Assembly: GCA_014584345.1 (NCBI GenBank)
Contig: JACTNB010000017.1
Coordinates: 62,001-126,000 of the forward strand
Direction: 5' to 3'
Length of the DNA stretch: 64,000 nucleotides
Source of the DNA: Planctomycetota bacterium
GTDB lineage: Bacteria > Planctomycetota > Planctomycetia > Planctomycetales > Planctomycetaceae
Shown here: one piece after another, positions 46,072 to 55,012 of the stretch
How the letters are laid out: the number at the start of each line of letters is the position of its first letter
Position numbering within the stretch: the first letter of the stretch is position 1
Program-made: the position numbers and the translations under genes
Notes under the pieces: model-generated
What the model was told of the DNA's origin: nothing
What the model saw: the letters and a program-made list of their open reading frames with translations, nothing else
The model's database searches: none

Positions 46072-49062
46072 ATGACTGAACTTTCCAAGCAGTACGAACC
46101 CAAAGAAGTTCAACAGAAATGGTATGAATTCTGGGAGCAGCGCGGCTACTTCAATGCCGACCCGAATCCCGGGAAACGCCCGCATGTGATCATGATCCCC
46201 CTGCCCAACGTAACGGGCGCGTTGCACATGGGCCATGCGTTGAACGGCACGATACAGGACCTGCTGACGCGCTGGCGTCGCATGCAGGGACACGAGGCCC
46301 TGTGGATGCCGGGTACGGACCATGCGGGCATCGCCACGCAAGCGGTGGTGGAACGGCGGATGTTCGAGCAGGAAGGGTTGACGCGGCACGATATCGGCCG
46401 GGAAGCGCTGGTGAATCGCATCTGGAAATGGAAGGATTCGTACGAGCAGCGGATTCTGAACCAGTTAAAGCAACTCGGGGCCAGTTGCGACTGGCGCCGC
46501 ACGCGGTTTACGCTGGATGAGGTCTGCTCGCGCGCGGTGCGCAAGACGTTTCTGAAACTGTTCCAGGATGGTTTGATTTATCGCGGCAAGCGCCTGGTCA
46601 ACTGGGATACCTTTCTGCAGACAGCCGTCGCGGACGACGAAGTGTTCACCGAGGAAGTCGCGGGGCACTTCTGGACGTTTCACTATCCGGTGGTGGACGA
46701 GACCGGCAGCCCGACAGGTGAAAAACTTTCGTTCTCGACGACCCGACCCGAAACCATGCTGGGCGATACCGCCCTGTGCGTCCACCCCGGCGACGAGCGC
46801 TACCAGCATCTGATTGGCAAGCGGGTGCGTATTCCCCTGAACGGCCGCTTAATCCCGATCATTGCCGATGCCCTGCTGGCGGACAAGGACCTGGGAACCG
46901 GGTGCGTGAAGGTCACTCCCGCGCACGACCCCAACGATTATGCCTGTGGCCTGCGCAATCAACTCGAGATGATCAACATTCTAAACCCCGATGGGACGCT
47001 GAATGAACAGGGCGGGGCTTTTCAGACACTAGACCTTTACGCGGCTCGGGGCAAGATTGTCGCGGAAATGGAGCGGCTAGGGTACTTCGAAAAGGTCGAG
47101 GACCGCCCGATTCCGCTCAAGCACAGCGATCGCTCCAAAACGCCGGTGGAACCGTATCTGTCGGACCAGTGGTTCGTACGGATGGACAGCCTGGCGCAAT
47201 TGGCGATTGATGCGGTCAACGATAATCGCGTCCGTTTCTTTCCGTCCCGTTACGCCAAGACGTATCTCGACTGGCTGGGCGAAAAACGGGACTGGTGCAT
47301 TTCGCGTCAACTCTGGTGGGGCCACCGCATTCCCATCTGGTATTGCGAAACCTGCACCGAGGAGGACTTACAGCGGGCCTTTGCGGGGCGGCAGGATGTG
47401 ATCTATCGCCGCGATGCGGATGATCGCTGCTGGCTGATCTGCGCGGAACAGGATCTGGACATCGATGCCCTGGGAGAGCACGAACTGATTCAGGACGACG
47501 ACGTGCTCGATACCTGGTTCAGTTCCGCATTATGGCCCCACGCCACGCTCGGCTGGCCGGACCTGGCGCATAATCCCCCGCTGAATGGCCAACCGGACCC
47601 TGCCGACACGGGAGAAAACCGCGTCCTCGATTATTTTTATCCCGGTAGCGTGCTGGTCACCAGTCGCGACATTATCACGCTGTGGGTTGCGCGGATGGTA
47701 CTGACGGGCCTGTACAACATGGGAGAGATTCCGTTTTCGCACGTCTGCATCCATCCGAAGATACTGGATGGCTTCGGGCGGACGATGTCGAAATCGAAGG
47801 GGAACGGCGTCGATCCGATGGACTTGATCGACCGCTACGGCACCGATGCGGTCCGCTTCACGCTGGCTTCGTTTGCGGGCGAGACCCAGGATGTGAAACT
47901 GCCCGTTGGTTATGAAGATCCCGAAACCGGCGAAGTGGTCCCGCAACTCCTGGAACATACCGAAGCCAAGCCGGTCAACGGCGTAAAGCCGCGAATTCGT
48001 TTTCCCAAGGGCAAGCGGAAGTTGCAGTATTCCAGTCCGAACTTCGAACCCGATCCGGGAGAACCGGTCGCGCGGATGGTTTCGGAACGCTTTGAATATG
48101 GTCGCAACTTCTGCAACAAGTTCTGGAATGCAGCCCGCTTCGCGATGCTGAACCTGGAGGGATATACTCCAGGCCCGGTGAACGTGAAGGATTTGCCCCT
48201 GGAGGATCGCTGGATTCTCAGCCGGCTTGCCGACACGGTCGAAGAGGTGACGACCAGCCTGGAGCGGTATCAGTTGGATTTCGCGACGCGGACACTCCGC
48301 GATTTCATCTGGAACGAGTTCTGCGACTGGTACCTGGAAATGATCAAGCCGCGGCTGCGCGATGAACGCACGCAACCCGAAGCTCAGCGCGTGCTGGTCG
48401 GCATACTCGATCAACTGCTGCGTCTGCTGTGCCCCTTCACCCCCTTTCTGGTGGAGGAATTATGGCAGAAACTCGGGGAATTGGCCCCGCAACGCGGACT
48501 CCCCTTGCCGCAACCGGTCGAGCCTGCCGCGATTATTGCCGCCTGGCCCCGCGTCATGCTCGACTGGCGCAATCCGGAAATAGAAACCCGTTTCGAACGG
48601 TTGCGGGAAACCGTAATTGCCGTACGCAACGTGCGGGCCATCTATGGAATACCCCCGGCAACACCACTGAAACTCCTGATGCGCACGAATCCGGAAGTCT
48701 CGTCCGACATGCAGACCATGGCGGGCCAGTTCGACAATCTTTCCAAGGCCGTGCTGGCGGCCTCTGGCGCGGAAGTGCAACGGCCCGTCGGTTCGGCCAG
48801 TTTCACGATCGGCGATATCGATGGGTTTATTCCGCTCGAAGGGATTATCGATATCGCGGCGGAACTGCAGCGGCAGGAAAAGGAAGCCGAAAAAACCCGA
48901 GGCTTTATCCAGGGACACCAGGGAAAACTCAACAATGCAGGCTTCGTCAGCCGCGCCCCCGCCGACGTGGTCAGCAATGTGCGCGAAACCCTGGCCAACC
49001 TGGAAAACCAGCTCCGTAGCATCGAGGAAGTGATCTCGCAACTCCGCAAAATGCAGGGTTGA
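46072..49062 (+). CDS. valS: valyl-tRNA synthetase
   Basis: 996 residues from the ATG at 46072. Charges tRNA-Val in the cytoplasm. The HIGH-type motif is PLPNVTGALHMGHAL (HMGH at 52-55) and the KMSKS-type motif is GRTMSKSKGNG near residue 571, with the usual Met instead of the first Lys-Met arrangement. The CP1 editing domain lies between (FWTFHYPVVDETG onward, TTRPETMLGDTA). The C-terminal coiled coil (AAELQRQEKEAEKTRGFIQG) that contacts tRNA is present. Slightly longer than the typical 880-950 residues. A longer frame from 45988 is open, but the chosen start matches the family N-terminus. Probably co-transcribed with cimA. Confidence 0.97.
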   Translation: MTELSKQYEPKEVQQKWYEFWEQRGYFNADPNPGKRPHVIMIPLPNVTGALHMGHALNGTIQDLLTRWRRMQGHEALWMPGTDHAGIATQAVVERRMFEQEGLTRHDIGREALVNRIWKWKDSYEQRILNQLKQLGASCDWRRTRFTLDEVCSRAVRKTFLKLFQDGLIYRGKRLVNWDTFLQTAVADDEVFTEEVAGHFWTFHYPVVDETGSPTGEKLSFSTTRPETMLGDTALCVHPGDERYQHLIGKRVRIPLNGRLIPIIADALLADKDLGTGCVKVTPAHDPNDYACGLRNQLEMINILNPDGTLNEQGGAFQTLDLYAARGKIVAEMERLGYFEKVEDRPIPLKHSDRSKTPVEPYLSDQWFVRMDSLAQLAIDAVNDNRVRFFPSRYAKTYLDWLGEKRDWCISRQLWWGHRIPIWYCETCTEEDLQRAFAGRQDVIYRRDADDRCWLICAEQDLDIDALGEHELIQDDDVLDTWFSSALWPHATLGWPDLAHNPPLNGQPDPADTGENRVLDYFYPGSVLVTSRDIITLWVARMVLTGLYNMGEIPFSHVCIHPKILDGFGRTMSKSKGNGVDPMDLIDRYGTDAVRFTLASFAGETQDVKLPVGYEDPETGEVVPQLLEHTEAKPVNGVKPRIRFPKGKRKLQYSSPNFEPDPGEPVARMVSERFEYGRNFCNKFWNAARFAMLNLEGYTPGPVNVKDLPLEDRWILSRLADTVEEVTTSLERYQLDFATRTLRDFIWNEFCDWYLEMIKPRLRDERTQPEAQRVLVGILDQLLRLLCPFTPFLVEELWQKLGELAPQRGLPLPQPVEPAAIIAAWPRVMLDWRNPEIETRFERLRETVIAVRNVRAIYGIPPATPLKLLMRTNPEVSSDMQTMAGQFDNLSKAVLAASGAEVQRPVGSASFTIGDIDGFIPLEGIIDIAAELQRQEKEAEKTRGFIQGHQGKLNNAGFVSRAPADVVSNVRETLANLENQLRSIEEVISQLRKMQG

Positions 49063-49260
49063 CGTCGGGCCAGACCGACATTGGTAACGCAAGACCCGCA
49101 GCGGGACAGGTCTACCTCGGGAGCGGAATTTTCCCATGGCGCTACCCGTGCGCAATTTCTTGTTTATACTTAATGGGCCGAGGCGGGCCTGACGGGTTTG
49201 CCACGCCAATACGTTTTCCATCGCCACGAAACACGAACCCCCTTACAAGGAGATCGATGC

Positions 49261-49989
49261 ATGTCTGACATTTCGCGACGCAGTATGTTGAGTCTGGCAG
49301 CAACCGGAGCAGCCGTGACATTCGCAGATACCCTATTCGGAACCACTATCGCCACCGCATTCGATGGCAAACCCGCGGAAGCATTCAGCCTGCCCGCGCT
49401 CCCCTACGCGTTCGATGCGCTGGCGCCGCATATCGATGAACAGACGATGCGGATTCATCACGGCAAGCACCATCAGGCGTACATCAATAATCTGAACGCC
49501 GTCGTCGCGGAGACTCCCGGGTTGAAGGGAAAGTCACTGGAGGATCTGCTCCGGGGAATCGACGAGGTTCCCTCGAGCGCGCGCCAGAAGGTGATCAATC
49601 ACGGCGGGGGACACGCCAATCACATGTTGTTCTGGGAAGTGATGAGCCCCCAGGGGGGAGGCGAACCGGCTGGCAACCTGGCCAAGGCCATCACCCGGCA
49701 GTTTGAATCGTTCGCCAACTTCCGGGATCAGTTTTCCGCCGCGGCGGGAGGAGTCTTTGGTAGTGGCTGGGCCTGGCTGGTCGTGAACCATGGGCAACTG
49801 GAAATTCTTTCAACCGCCAACCAGGACTCTCCCCTGATGAAAGGGGCGGTGCCAGTGCTCGGCATCGACGTCTGGGAACATGCTTATTACCTGAACTACC
49901 AGAACCGCCGCCCGGATTACGTGAAAGCCTGGTTCAACGTCGTCAACTGGGATCAGGTCGGGAAAAATTACGCCAAGGCCATTCGCTAG
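49261..49989 (+). CDS. superoxide dismutase (Fe/Mn type) with Tat-type signal
   Basis: 242 residues. A strong AAGGAGAT site precedes the start. The first ~35 residues, with R6-R7 and SMLSLAATGAAVTFADTLFG, look like a Tat signal, followed by the standard Fe/Mn SOD fold (FSLPALPYAFDALAPHID). Metal ligands: H66 in RIHHGKHHQAYI, His in GGHANHMLFWEV, and Asp/His in GIDVWEHAYYLNYQNRR. Converts superoxide to peroxide and oxygen. Export would place it in the periplasm, unlike the usual cytoplasmic enzyme. The choice between Fe and Mn is not decidable here. Confidence 0.93.
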   Translation: MSDISRRSMLSLAATGAAVTFADTLFGTTIATAFDGKPAEAFSLPALPYAFDALAPHIDEQTMRIHHGKHHQAYINNLNAVVAETPGLKGKSLEDLLRGIDEVPSSARQKVINHGGGHANHMLFWEVMSPQGGGEPAGNLAKAITRQFESFANFRDQFSAAAGGVFGSGWAWLVVNHGQLEILSTANQDSPLMKGAVPVLGIDVWEHAYYLNYQNRRPDYVKAWFNVVNWDQVGKNYAKAIR

Positions 49990-50002
49990 AATGCTGCACA
50001 GC

Positions 50003-50035
50003 CCGGGGAGAAGTCCAAGACTTTTCCCCGGTTTT
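50003..50035 (+). terminator. intrinsic terminator after the superoxide dismutase gene
   Basis: CCGGGGAGAAGT (50003-50014) pairs with ACTTTTCCCCGG (50020-50031), with one G-T wobble and a 5-base loop, followed by TTTT. It begins 14 bases after the stop codon. Confidence 0.85.
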
Positions 50036-50185
50036 CTCTGCCTTATGCGGGCAGTAGCAGCCCAGACCTCCCCGAAAGCGGCAGGCATGCGCGGTCGTCC
50101 GGTTCGACTTGTGTGAGACAGCCGCAATTCCATCCGATATTCCGTGTTAGTACCAGCCTCAGAAACATTTGCGGGAGAACAAGCG

Positions 50186-50527
50186 ATGTCCTTTCAGCAA
50201 GGCACGTTGACGGTTTACAAGGCCGGGCCACTGACGGTGGTCGGGTTCGGCGGTCAGGACGCCCTCGCCAAAGTGAACCTGGCAGAATGCCGCGATGAGC
50301 TGGTCAAGCTGATCAAGGAGCATCACTGCACGACGCTCGCGTTTGACTTGACGGGGGTCCGCCTGATGCCGAGCGGCACGCTGGGACTGATCGCTTCCAT
50401 GCGCAAACTCGATGTCGACGTTCACATTTATAACCCGTCTCCCGACGTGCGAGATGTCCTGGAAATCACTAAGCTCGACACCTTGATTCATGTGCACGAT
50501 ATCGACATCGAACAGCCCGAGACCTGA
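50186..50527 (+). CDS. STAS-domain protein (anti-sigma factor antagonist-like)
   Basis: 113 residues from the ATG at 50186 (GGGAG upstream). A single STAS fold is visible: TVVGFGGQDALAKVNLAEC, then TLAFDLTGVRLMPSGTLGLIAS, where the Ser in PSGTLG sits at the position phosphorylated in SpoIIAA/RsbV proteins, then DVRDVLEITKLDTLIHV. Cytoplasmic; binds an anti-sigma kinase in classical systems. No such kinase gene is adjacent. Planctomycetes have many orphan STAS proteins. Confidence 0.88.
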   Translation: MSFQQGTLTVYKAGPLTVVGFGGQDALAKVNLAECRDELVKLIKEHHCTTLAFDLTGVRLMPSGTLGLIASMRKLDVDVHIYNPSPDVRDVLEITKLDTLIHVHDIDIEQPET

Positions 50528-50577
50528 TGCCAGCCACACAATCCCCGCATGTGAAGTGTCCTGAAGGAGTTGGCGTG

Positions 50578-51690
50578 ATGAATGACCCCAGGGACTGGAA
50601 CAATCACTCGCGCTGGGAGGCTGCGGTATCACTGGCGGAACGGATGGTCGCGCGAGGGGACTTTCGAGCGGTGGCGTTTCAGGCATACGAGGGTGAATTC
50701 TCGCCCTGTGTTCGCTTGGGGACCCAGCGGGACGGCCAACCGCTCGATGGCAACTCGCTGTTTCTGGTGGCATCCCTCACCAAACCGGTCGTGGCCCTGA
50801 CCGTGCTGGACCTGGTCCAGGATGGAACCCTTTCGTTGAACGAAAGGATTTGCGACTTACTGCCCGAGTGGAACACAAACGAGAAACGTCGCATCACCGT
50901 GCGCCATTTGCTGTCGCATACTTCGGGCCTGCCCGATCAGCTGCCCAACAATCAGGAATTGCGCGCCCGGGGTGCCTCCCTGGAGGAATTCTATCAACAC
51001 ATTCTGAGCACGCCGCTCGACTTCGCGCCCGGTAGCCGAGTGCAATATCAGAGTATGGGTTTCGTGGTGCTGGGCGAACTGGTCCGCCGCTTGACAGGCG
51101 AGAATCTGGGAACCGCCGTCAGGAAACGCATTTTCGAGCCGCTGGGCATGACAGACAGTTACCTGGGACTGGCCGATCACCCGGAAGCCGAGAGCATTCT
51201 AGCACGGGTCACGTCAGTGGAGTTGGATGCGGAACAGGCGGCGACCGCGGGGAACTGGAATTCCGCCTACTGGCAGTCCCTGGGTGCCCCCTGGGGGGGG
51301 ATGTTGTCCACTCCCGTGGACATGCTGACCTTCTGCGCGAGCCATTTCGCGGGGGTGCCCAGAAAGTCGCGGTTTCTGCCTTACGCGGTACTGACGGAAG
51401 CGACGGTCAACCAGCTTCCCTTCCTGGAAGACATGAACCCCCGCGACCGGTCCTGCCGTCCCTGGGGGCTGGGATGGCGGCTGAACTGGGTGGGACATCG
51501 CGAAACCTTCGGGGATTTTCTGTCGGAGGAAACCGTGGGGCACTGGGGCGCCACCGGCGCGTTGATGTGGCTGGACCCGAGATGGGAACGGGCCTGCGTC
51601 CTCTGCTGCAGTCGCCCCACGTCGGAGTCGCGAATCCCTTTGATTCGCCTCTCCAACGCCATCCAGTCCGCCATGGAATCCGACGACTGA
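50578..51690 (+). CDS. class C beta-lactamase-family serine hydrolase
   Basis: 370 residues from the ATG at 50578 (AAGGAG upstream); an earlier in-frame ATG at 50527 overlaps the STAS stop. The catalytic S66-x-x-K69 is in VASLTKPVV, Y157-Q-S stands for YxN, and H322-W-G-A-T-G replaces the KTG box. No signal peptide is evident, so it is perhaps cytoplasmic. Family members include esterases, peptidases and D-aminopeptidases. True beta-lactamase action is unlikely from the missing signal and altered third motif. Confidence 0.88.
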   Translation: MNDPRDWNNHSRWEAAVSLAERMVARGDFRAVAFQAYEGEFSPCVRLGTQRDGQPLDGNSLFLVASLTKPVVALTVLDLVQDGTLSLNERICDLLPEWNTNEKRRITVRHLLSHTSGLPDQLPNNQELRARGASLEEFYQHILSTPLDFAPGSRVQYQSMGFVVLGELVRRLTGENLGTAVRKRIFEPLGMTDSYLGLADHPEAESILARVTSVELDAEQAATAGNWNSAYWQSLGAPWGGMLSTPVDMLTFCASHFAGVPRKSRFLPYAVLTEATVNQLPFLEDMNPRDRSCRPWGLGWRLNWVGHRETFGDFLSEETVGHWGATGALMWLDPRWERACVLCCSRPTSESRIPLIRLSNAIQSAMESDD

Positions 51691-51763
51691 TTTGACAGCC
51701 CCTGGCTTACTCCAAAACAACTGTTCCTTTAACCGCTGTTAACCCCTTACCTCCGGAGAGACC

Positions 51764-52540
51764 ATGTCCGATCACCCGCAGCAGCCACGCCGTGAATTTC
51801 TGCAAACCACCTTGTTGACTGGAGTGGCAGGCCTCGCCGCCGCGCAATTCCCCAGCCTGGTAGACGCCGCGGAAAGGCCTGCTTCCTCCCCCCTGATCAA
51901 GCCGGGCAGCACAATCCTGTTTCAGGGCGACTCCATCACCGACGCGGGGCGGAGTCGTCCCGATGCTGGCACGCCCAATCAGAAGCCCGGCATGGGAAAT
52001 GGTTATGCCTGGATGACGGCAGCCGCGTTGTTGACCAGTCCGGGAGGCGATACGCTGACAATCTACAACCGCGGGATCAGCGGCAACAAGGTGTTTCAAC
52101 TGGCGGAACGCTGGCAGGCGGAATGTCTGGATCTGAAGCCGGACGTGCTGAGCATTCTGATCGGCGTCAACGATATCTGGCATCGCTTGAACGGGAAGTA
52201 CGATGGCACCGTGGAAACCTATGAAAAGGATTATCGGGAATTGCTCCGTCGGACGAAGGCGGAACTGCCCGATGTGCGGCTGGTGATCTGCGAACCCTTC
52301 GTACTCCGCTGCGGCGCGGTCAACGACAGCTGGTTCCCGCTGTTCGATCAGTTCCGGGAGGCCGCCCACAAACTGGCCGGGGAATTCAAAACCGTGTTTG
52401 TTCCCTTCCAGTCCATGTTCGACGAAGCCGTGAAATACGCCCCGCCAGAACATTGGGCCGGCGATGGGGTCCACCCCACCGCCCACGGCGCGGCACTCAT
52501 GGCTTCCCACTGGATTCGCTGTGTGCATTCCGCCACGTAG
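51764..52540 (+). CDS. exported SGNH/GDSL-type esterase
   Basis: 258 residues. The N-terminus RREFLQTTLLTGVAGLAAAQ is a Tat-type signal. Catalytic Ser57 lies in FQGDSITDAGR, Asn136 in IGVNDIW, and Asp234/His237 in DGVHPTAHG, so the triad and oxyanion residues are complete. Esterase or deacetylase action on polysaccharide acetyl groups is typical of such exported planctomycete enzymes. Start at the ATG 51764 after CTCCGGAGAGACC, a good ribosome-binding site. Confidence 0.93.
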   Translation: MSDHPQQPRREFLQTTLLTGVAGLAAAQFPSLVDAAERPASSPLIKPGSTILFQGDSITDAGRSRPDAGTPNQKPGMGNGYAWMTAAALLTSPGGDTLTIYNRGISGNKVFQLAERWQAECLDLKPDVLSILIGVNDIWHRLNGKYDGTVETYEKDYRELLRRTKAELPDVRLVICEPFVLRCGAVNDSWFPLFDQFREAAHKLAGEFKTVFVPFQSMFDEAVKYAPPEHWAGDGVHPTAHGAALMASHWIRCVHSAT

Positions 52541-52675
52541 GGCTATAATCGAGAGAAAGGATTGCGTGCCTGCCGCTGGCCCAGCCCCGACTGGCCAGCG
52601 GCAGGCGTTGTTCCCCCGCGCGGGTCTGCGTGATCCGCGCGTAAGTACACAGATGGTTCCTACTTGCCACGAATC

Positions 52676-54082
52676 ATGAATTACTCCGCCACGGTCAAGC
52701 TCGACGTCCCTGCGTCCTATGCATTTGCCTGGCACGCCCGTCCAGGTGCTTTGGCACGTCTGCTGCCGCCATGGGAAGGGGTGAAAATTCATTCCTCCAG
52801 CGGTGGTATTCGCAAGGGGGATCGCGTGGAAGTCAGCGTTCCGATCGGCCCGTTGCACAAGCGATGGCTTGCAGAGCATCGTGATTACGTGGAAGGAGAA
52901 TACTTCAGCGATGTGCAGTTGCAGGGCCCGTTTGCCCGCTGGGAACATACCCATCGCTTCGAACCCCTGAGCGAAACCAGTTGTCTGCTGCACGACGAAA
53001 TCGAGTATGAACTCCCCCTGGGGAATATCGGACGCACACTGGGCTCCCGCCTGGTAAGGCAGAAACTCCGGGCGATGTTCCGCTTCCGCCATGAACGGAC
53101 CAAGGCCGATCTGGAGCAGCACTTTCTTCACCAGGCGAAACCGCGTCTGAAGGTGTTGATTTCCGGTTCGACAGGCATGATTGGGTCCGCGTTCATACCG
53201 TTTCTGACGACGGGCGGACACGAAGTGTATCGACTGGTGCGAGACGAAAAACATGCGGCCCTGAACCCAAGAGCCATCTACTGGGATATCGGTCATGGCG
53301 AGGTCGATCGGCAACGCCTGGAAGGCTTTGACGCGGTGATTCATCTAGCGGGAGCAGGCATCGCAGGTCACCGCTGGACCCCGAAATACAAGGAACTCAT
53401 CAAAAGCAGTCGTGTGCGTTCGACGCAGTTACTATCTGGCCTGTTGGCCACGCTGCACCATAAGCCCAAGGTGCTGATCTCCAGCTCCGCCATCGGATAT
53501 TATGGAAATCGCGGCGAGGAACCATTGACGGAACAATCGACATCGGGCGTTGGTTTTCTCCCCGAAGTCGGCCGGGCCTGGGAAGAAGCCGCCCGGGCGG
53601 CGAGCGAAGCCGGTATTCGCGTCGTGCACCCCCGCCTGGGTATTGTGCTTTCCCCTACGGGAGGCGCCCTGAAGGAAATGTTGACACCCTTTCGCTGGGG
53701 CATGGGAGGCATCGTAGGAAGCGGGCGACAATACTGGAGCAGTATCAGTCTCGATGACGTGCTCGGAGCAATCTACCACTGCCTGATGACAGAGGATATT
53801 CACGGCCCCGTCAACCTGGTGATGCCCCAGTCCACGACGAACCGTGAGTTCATCAAAACCCTGGGAGAGGTGCTGCAGCGCCCCACTCTGGTCCCCTTGC
53901 CCACGTTTGCGGTACGCACTCTCCTGGGAGAAATGGGATCCACCCTGTTACTGGACAGCACCCGCGTTGCCCCCGCGCGATTGCAGCAATCCGGCTACAA
54001 ATTTCGCCACCCCAACCTCGACCAGGCGCTACGGTTTCTGCTGGGGAAATACTCACATCCACAAGCCACCCCGCCGACATAA
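52676..54082 (+). CDS. TIGR01777 family epimerase/oxidoreductase with N-terminal SRPBCC domain
   Basis: 468 residues from the ATG at 52676 (a TTG four codons earlier is also in frame). Residues ~1-150 look like an SRPBCC/START-type lipid-binding fold (YSATVKLDVPASYAFAWHAR). Residues ~155-465 are an NAD(P)-binding extended SDR of the SulA/YfcH type (VLISGSTGMIGSAF, LISSSAIGYYGNRGEEPLTE). The fusion of the two is known in this family. Physiological substrate unknown. It is followed by the convergent cheX-like gene. Confidence 0.92.
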   Translation: MNYSATVKLDVPASYAFAWHARPGALARLLPPWEGVKIHSSSGGIRKGDRVEVSVPIGPLHKRWLAEHRDYVEGEYFSDVQLQGPFARWEHTHRFEPLSETSCLLHDEIEYELPLGNIGRTLGSRLVRQKLRAMFRFRHERTKADLEQHFLHQAKPRLKVLISGSTGMIGSAFIPFLTTGGHEVYRLVRDEKHAALNPRAIYWDIGHGEVDRQRLEGFDAVIHLAGAGIAGHRWTPKYKELIKSSRVRSTQLLSGLLATLHHKPKVLISSSAIGYYGNRGEEPLTEQSTSGVGFLPEVGRAWEEAARAASEAGIRVVHPRLGIVLSPTGGALKEMLTPFRWGMGGIVGSGRQYWSSISLDDVLGAIYHCLMTEDIHGPVNLVMPQSTTNREFIKTLGEVLQRPTLVPLPTFAVRTLLGEMGSTLLLDSTRVAPARLQQSGYKFRHPNLDQALRFLLGKYSHPQATPPT

Positions 54083-54230
54083 TCTCCGCAATGCTCGCGG
54101 TATTGCCGCTGCACGCCGTGTCGTCAACTCTTTCCGGAAACACCCCTCGCGGTCGTGGCTCGTTAAACCGAGTTCGGGACTCCTGTTTTCTGAATAGGAT
54201 GAGGAAGTGGGCCTATGCCAGAATCAGGGA

Positions 54231-54794
54231 CTAGCCACAGGCCACCAGCGGCTGCGCGAGTTCGGATCCGCACGTTCCGTCCAGCCCTTTCATGGGCAAG
54301 GCGGAATCCCCGATCGGCATTCTGCCGGGATTTTTGAGTGAATCCGCAAATCCAAAATCGACGGCAAGATTACCCCAAATCGAAGCCATTGGAATCGAAA
54401 TCCGCTGACAGCCACTGGGAAAGCCGATCGATTGCGATATCCCGCAAATGACATACGGTATGGAAACATTCAATGAGAGCGGATGGAGATTCTGCCGGGC
54501 CACGCCCGCAATCTGGTTGGTCAACTCCGCGACCGCGTCGACAACCTGCCCATTCACCTTCGAGGGGCGGCTCCCCACGAGAAATTCTGTTGCCCGCACC
54601 GCCACCATGCGGTCAAACCCCATCGAGACAGCACATTCCCGGTCCCCACACAGGTTAATTACTCCCGTAATGTAATGATGCGGCGCATGGGTCGTGACGA
54701 TACGCGGGGTCAGGACACGTGTATCGAGTTCCAGTAACTCCGAACATATTCTGCGTGTGGCATTCACAAATGCGCGAGCGTAGCAAGGGTCCAT
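54231..54794 (-). CDS. CheX-like chemotaxis phosphatase-family protein
   Basis: 187 residues. The opening YARAFVNATRRICSELLEL and the block DAVAELTNQIAGVARQNL match the E-x-x-N repeat of the CheC/CheX/FliY phosphatases, in which Glu and Asn contact the response-regulator phosphate. HYITGVINLCGDRECAVSMGF is the typical CheX-like beta core. No chemotaxis genes are adjacent, so it is an orphan and might act on a two-component receiver. Confidence 0.8.
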   Translation of the reverse strand: MDPCYARAFVNATRRICSELLELDTRVLTPRIVTTHAPHHYITGVINLCGDRECAVSMGFDRMVAVRATEFLVGSRPSKVNGQVVDAVAELTNQIAGVARQNLHPLSLNVSIPYVICGISQSIGFPSGCQRISIPMASIWGNLAVDFGFADSLKNPGRMPIGDSALPMKGLDGTCGSELAQPLVACG

Positions 54795-54897
54795 CGTTTA
54801 CCTCCAGCGGGATTCATGCCTTCAATAGCGAAATTTTCACTACTGATTACCAGCATAAGTCTAGTTTGATCCGGAAATATCCCCGCGGGGGGGAAAC

Positions 54898-54915
54898 ACC
54901 TGCATGAATGCAGGT
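54898..54915. repeat. perfect 18-bp palindrome ACCTGCAT-GA-ATGCAGGT
   Basis: It lies between the cheX-like gene (starts 54794, minus) and the upstream SDR gene (ends 55013). It could be an operator for the cheX-like gene or a weak transcription end for the SDR. No T run follows on the minus strand. Confidence 0.4.
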
Positions 54916-55012
54916 ATATTCCTGCAGGGAAGGCACGGAATTGCAGACCACGAGCGCCCAAGCGCCTTACTCCACTGCAGATACCACAACCTGAAATAGG
55001 CCCCAAGACCTA

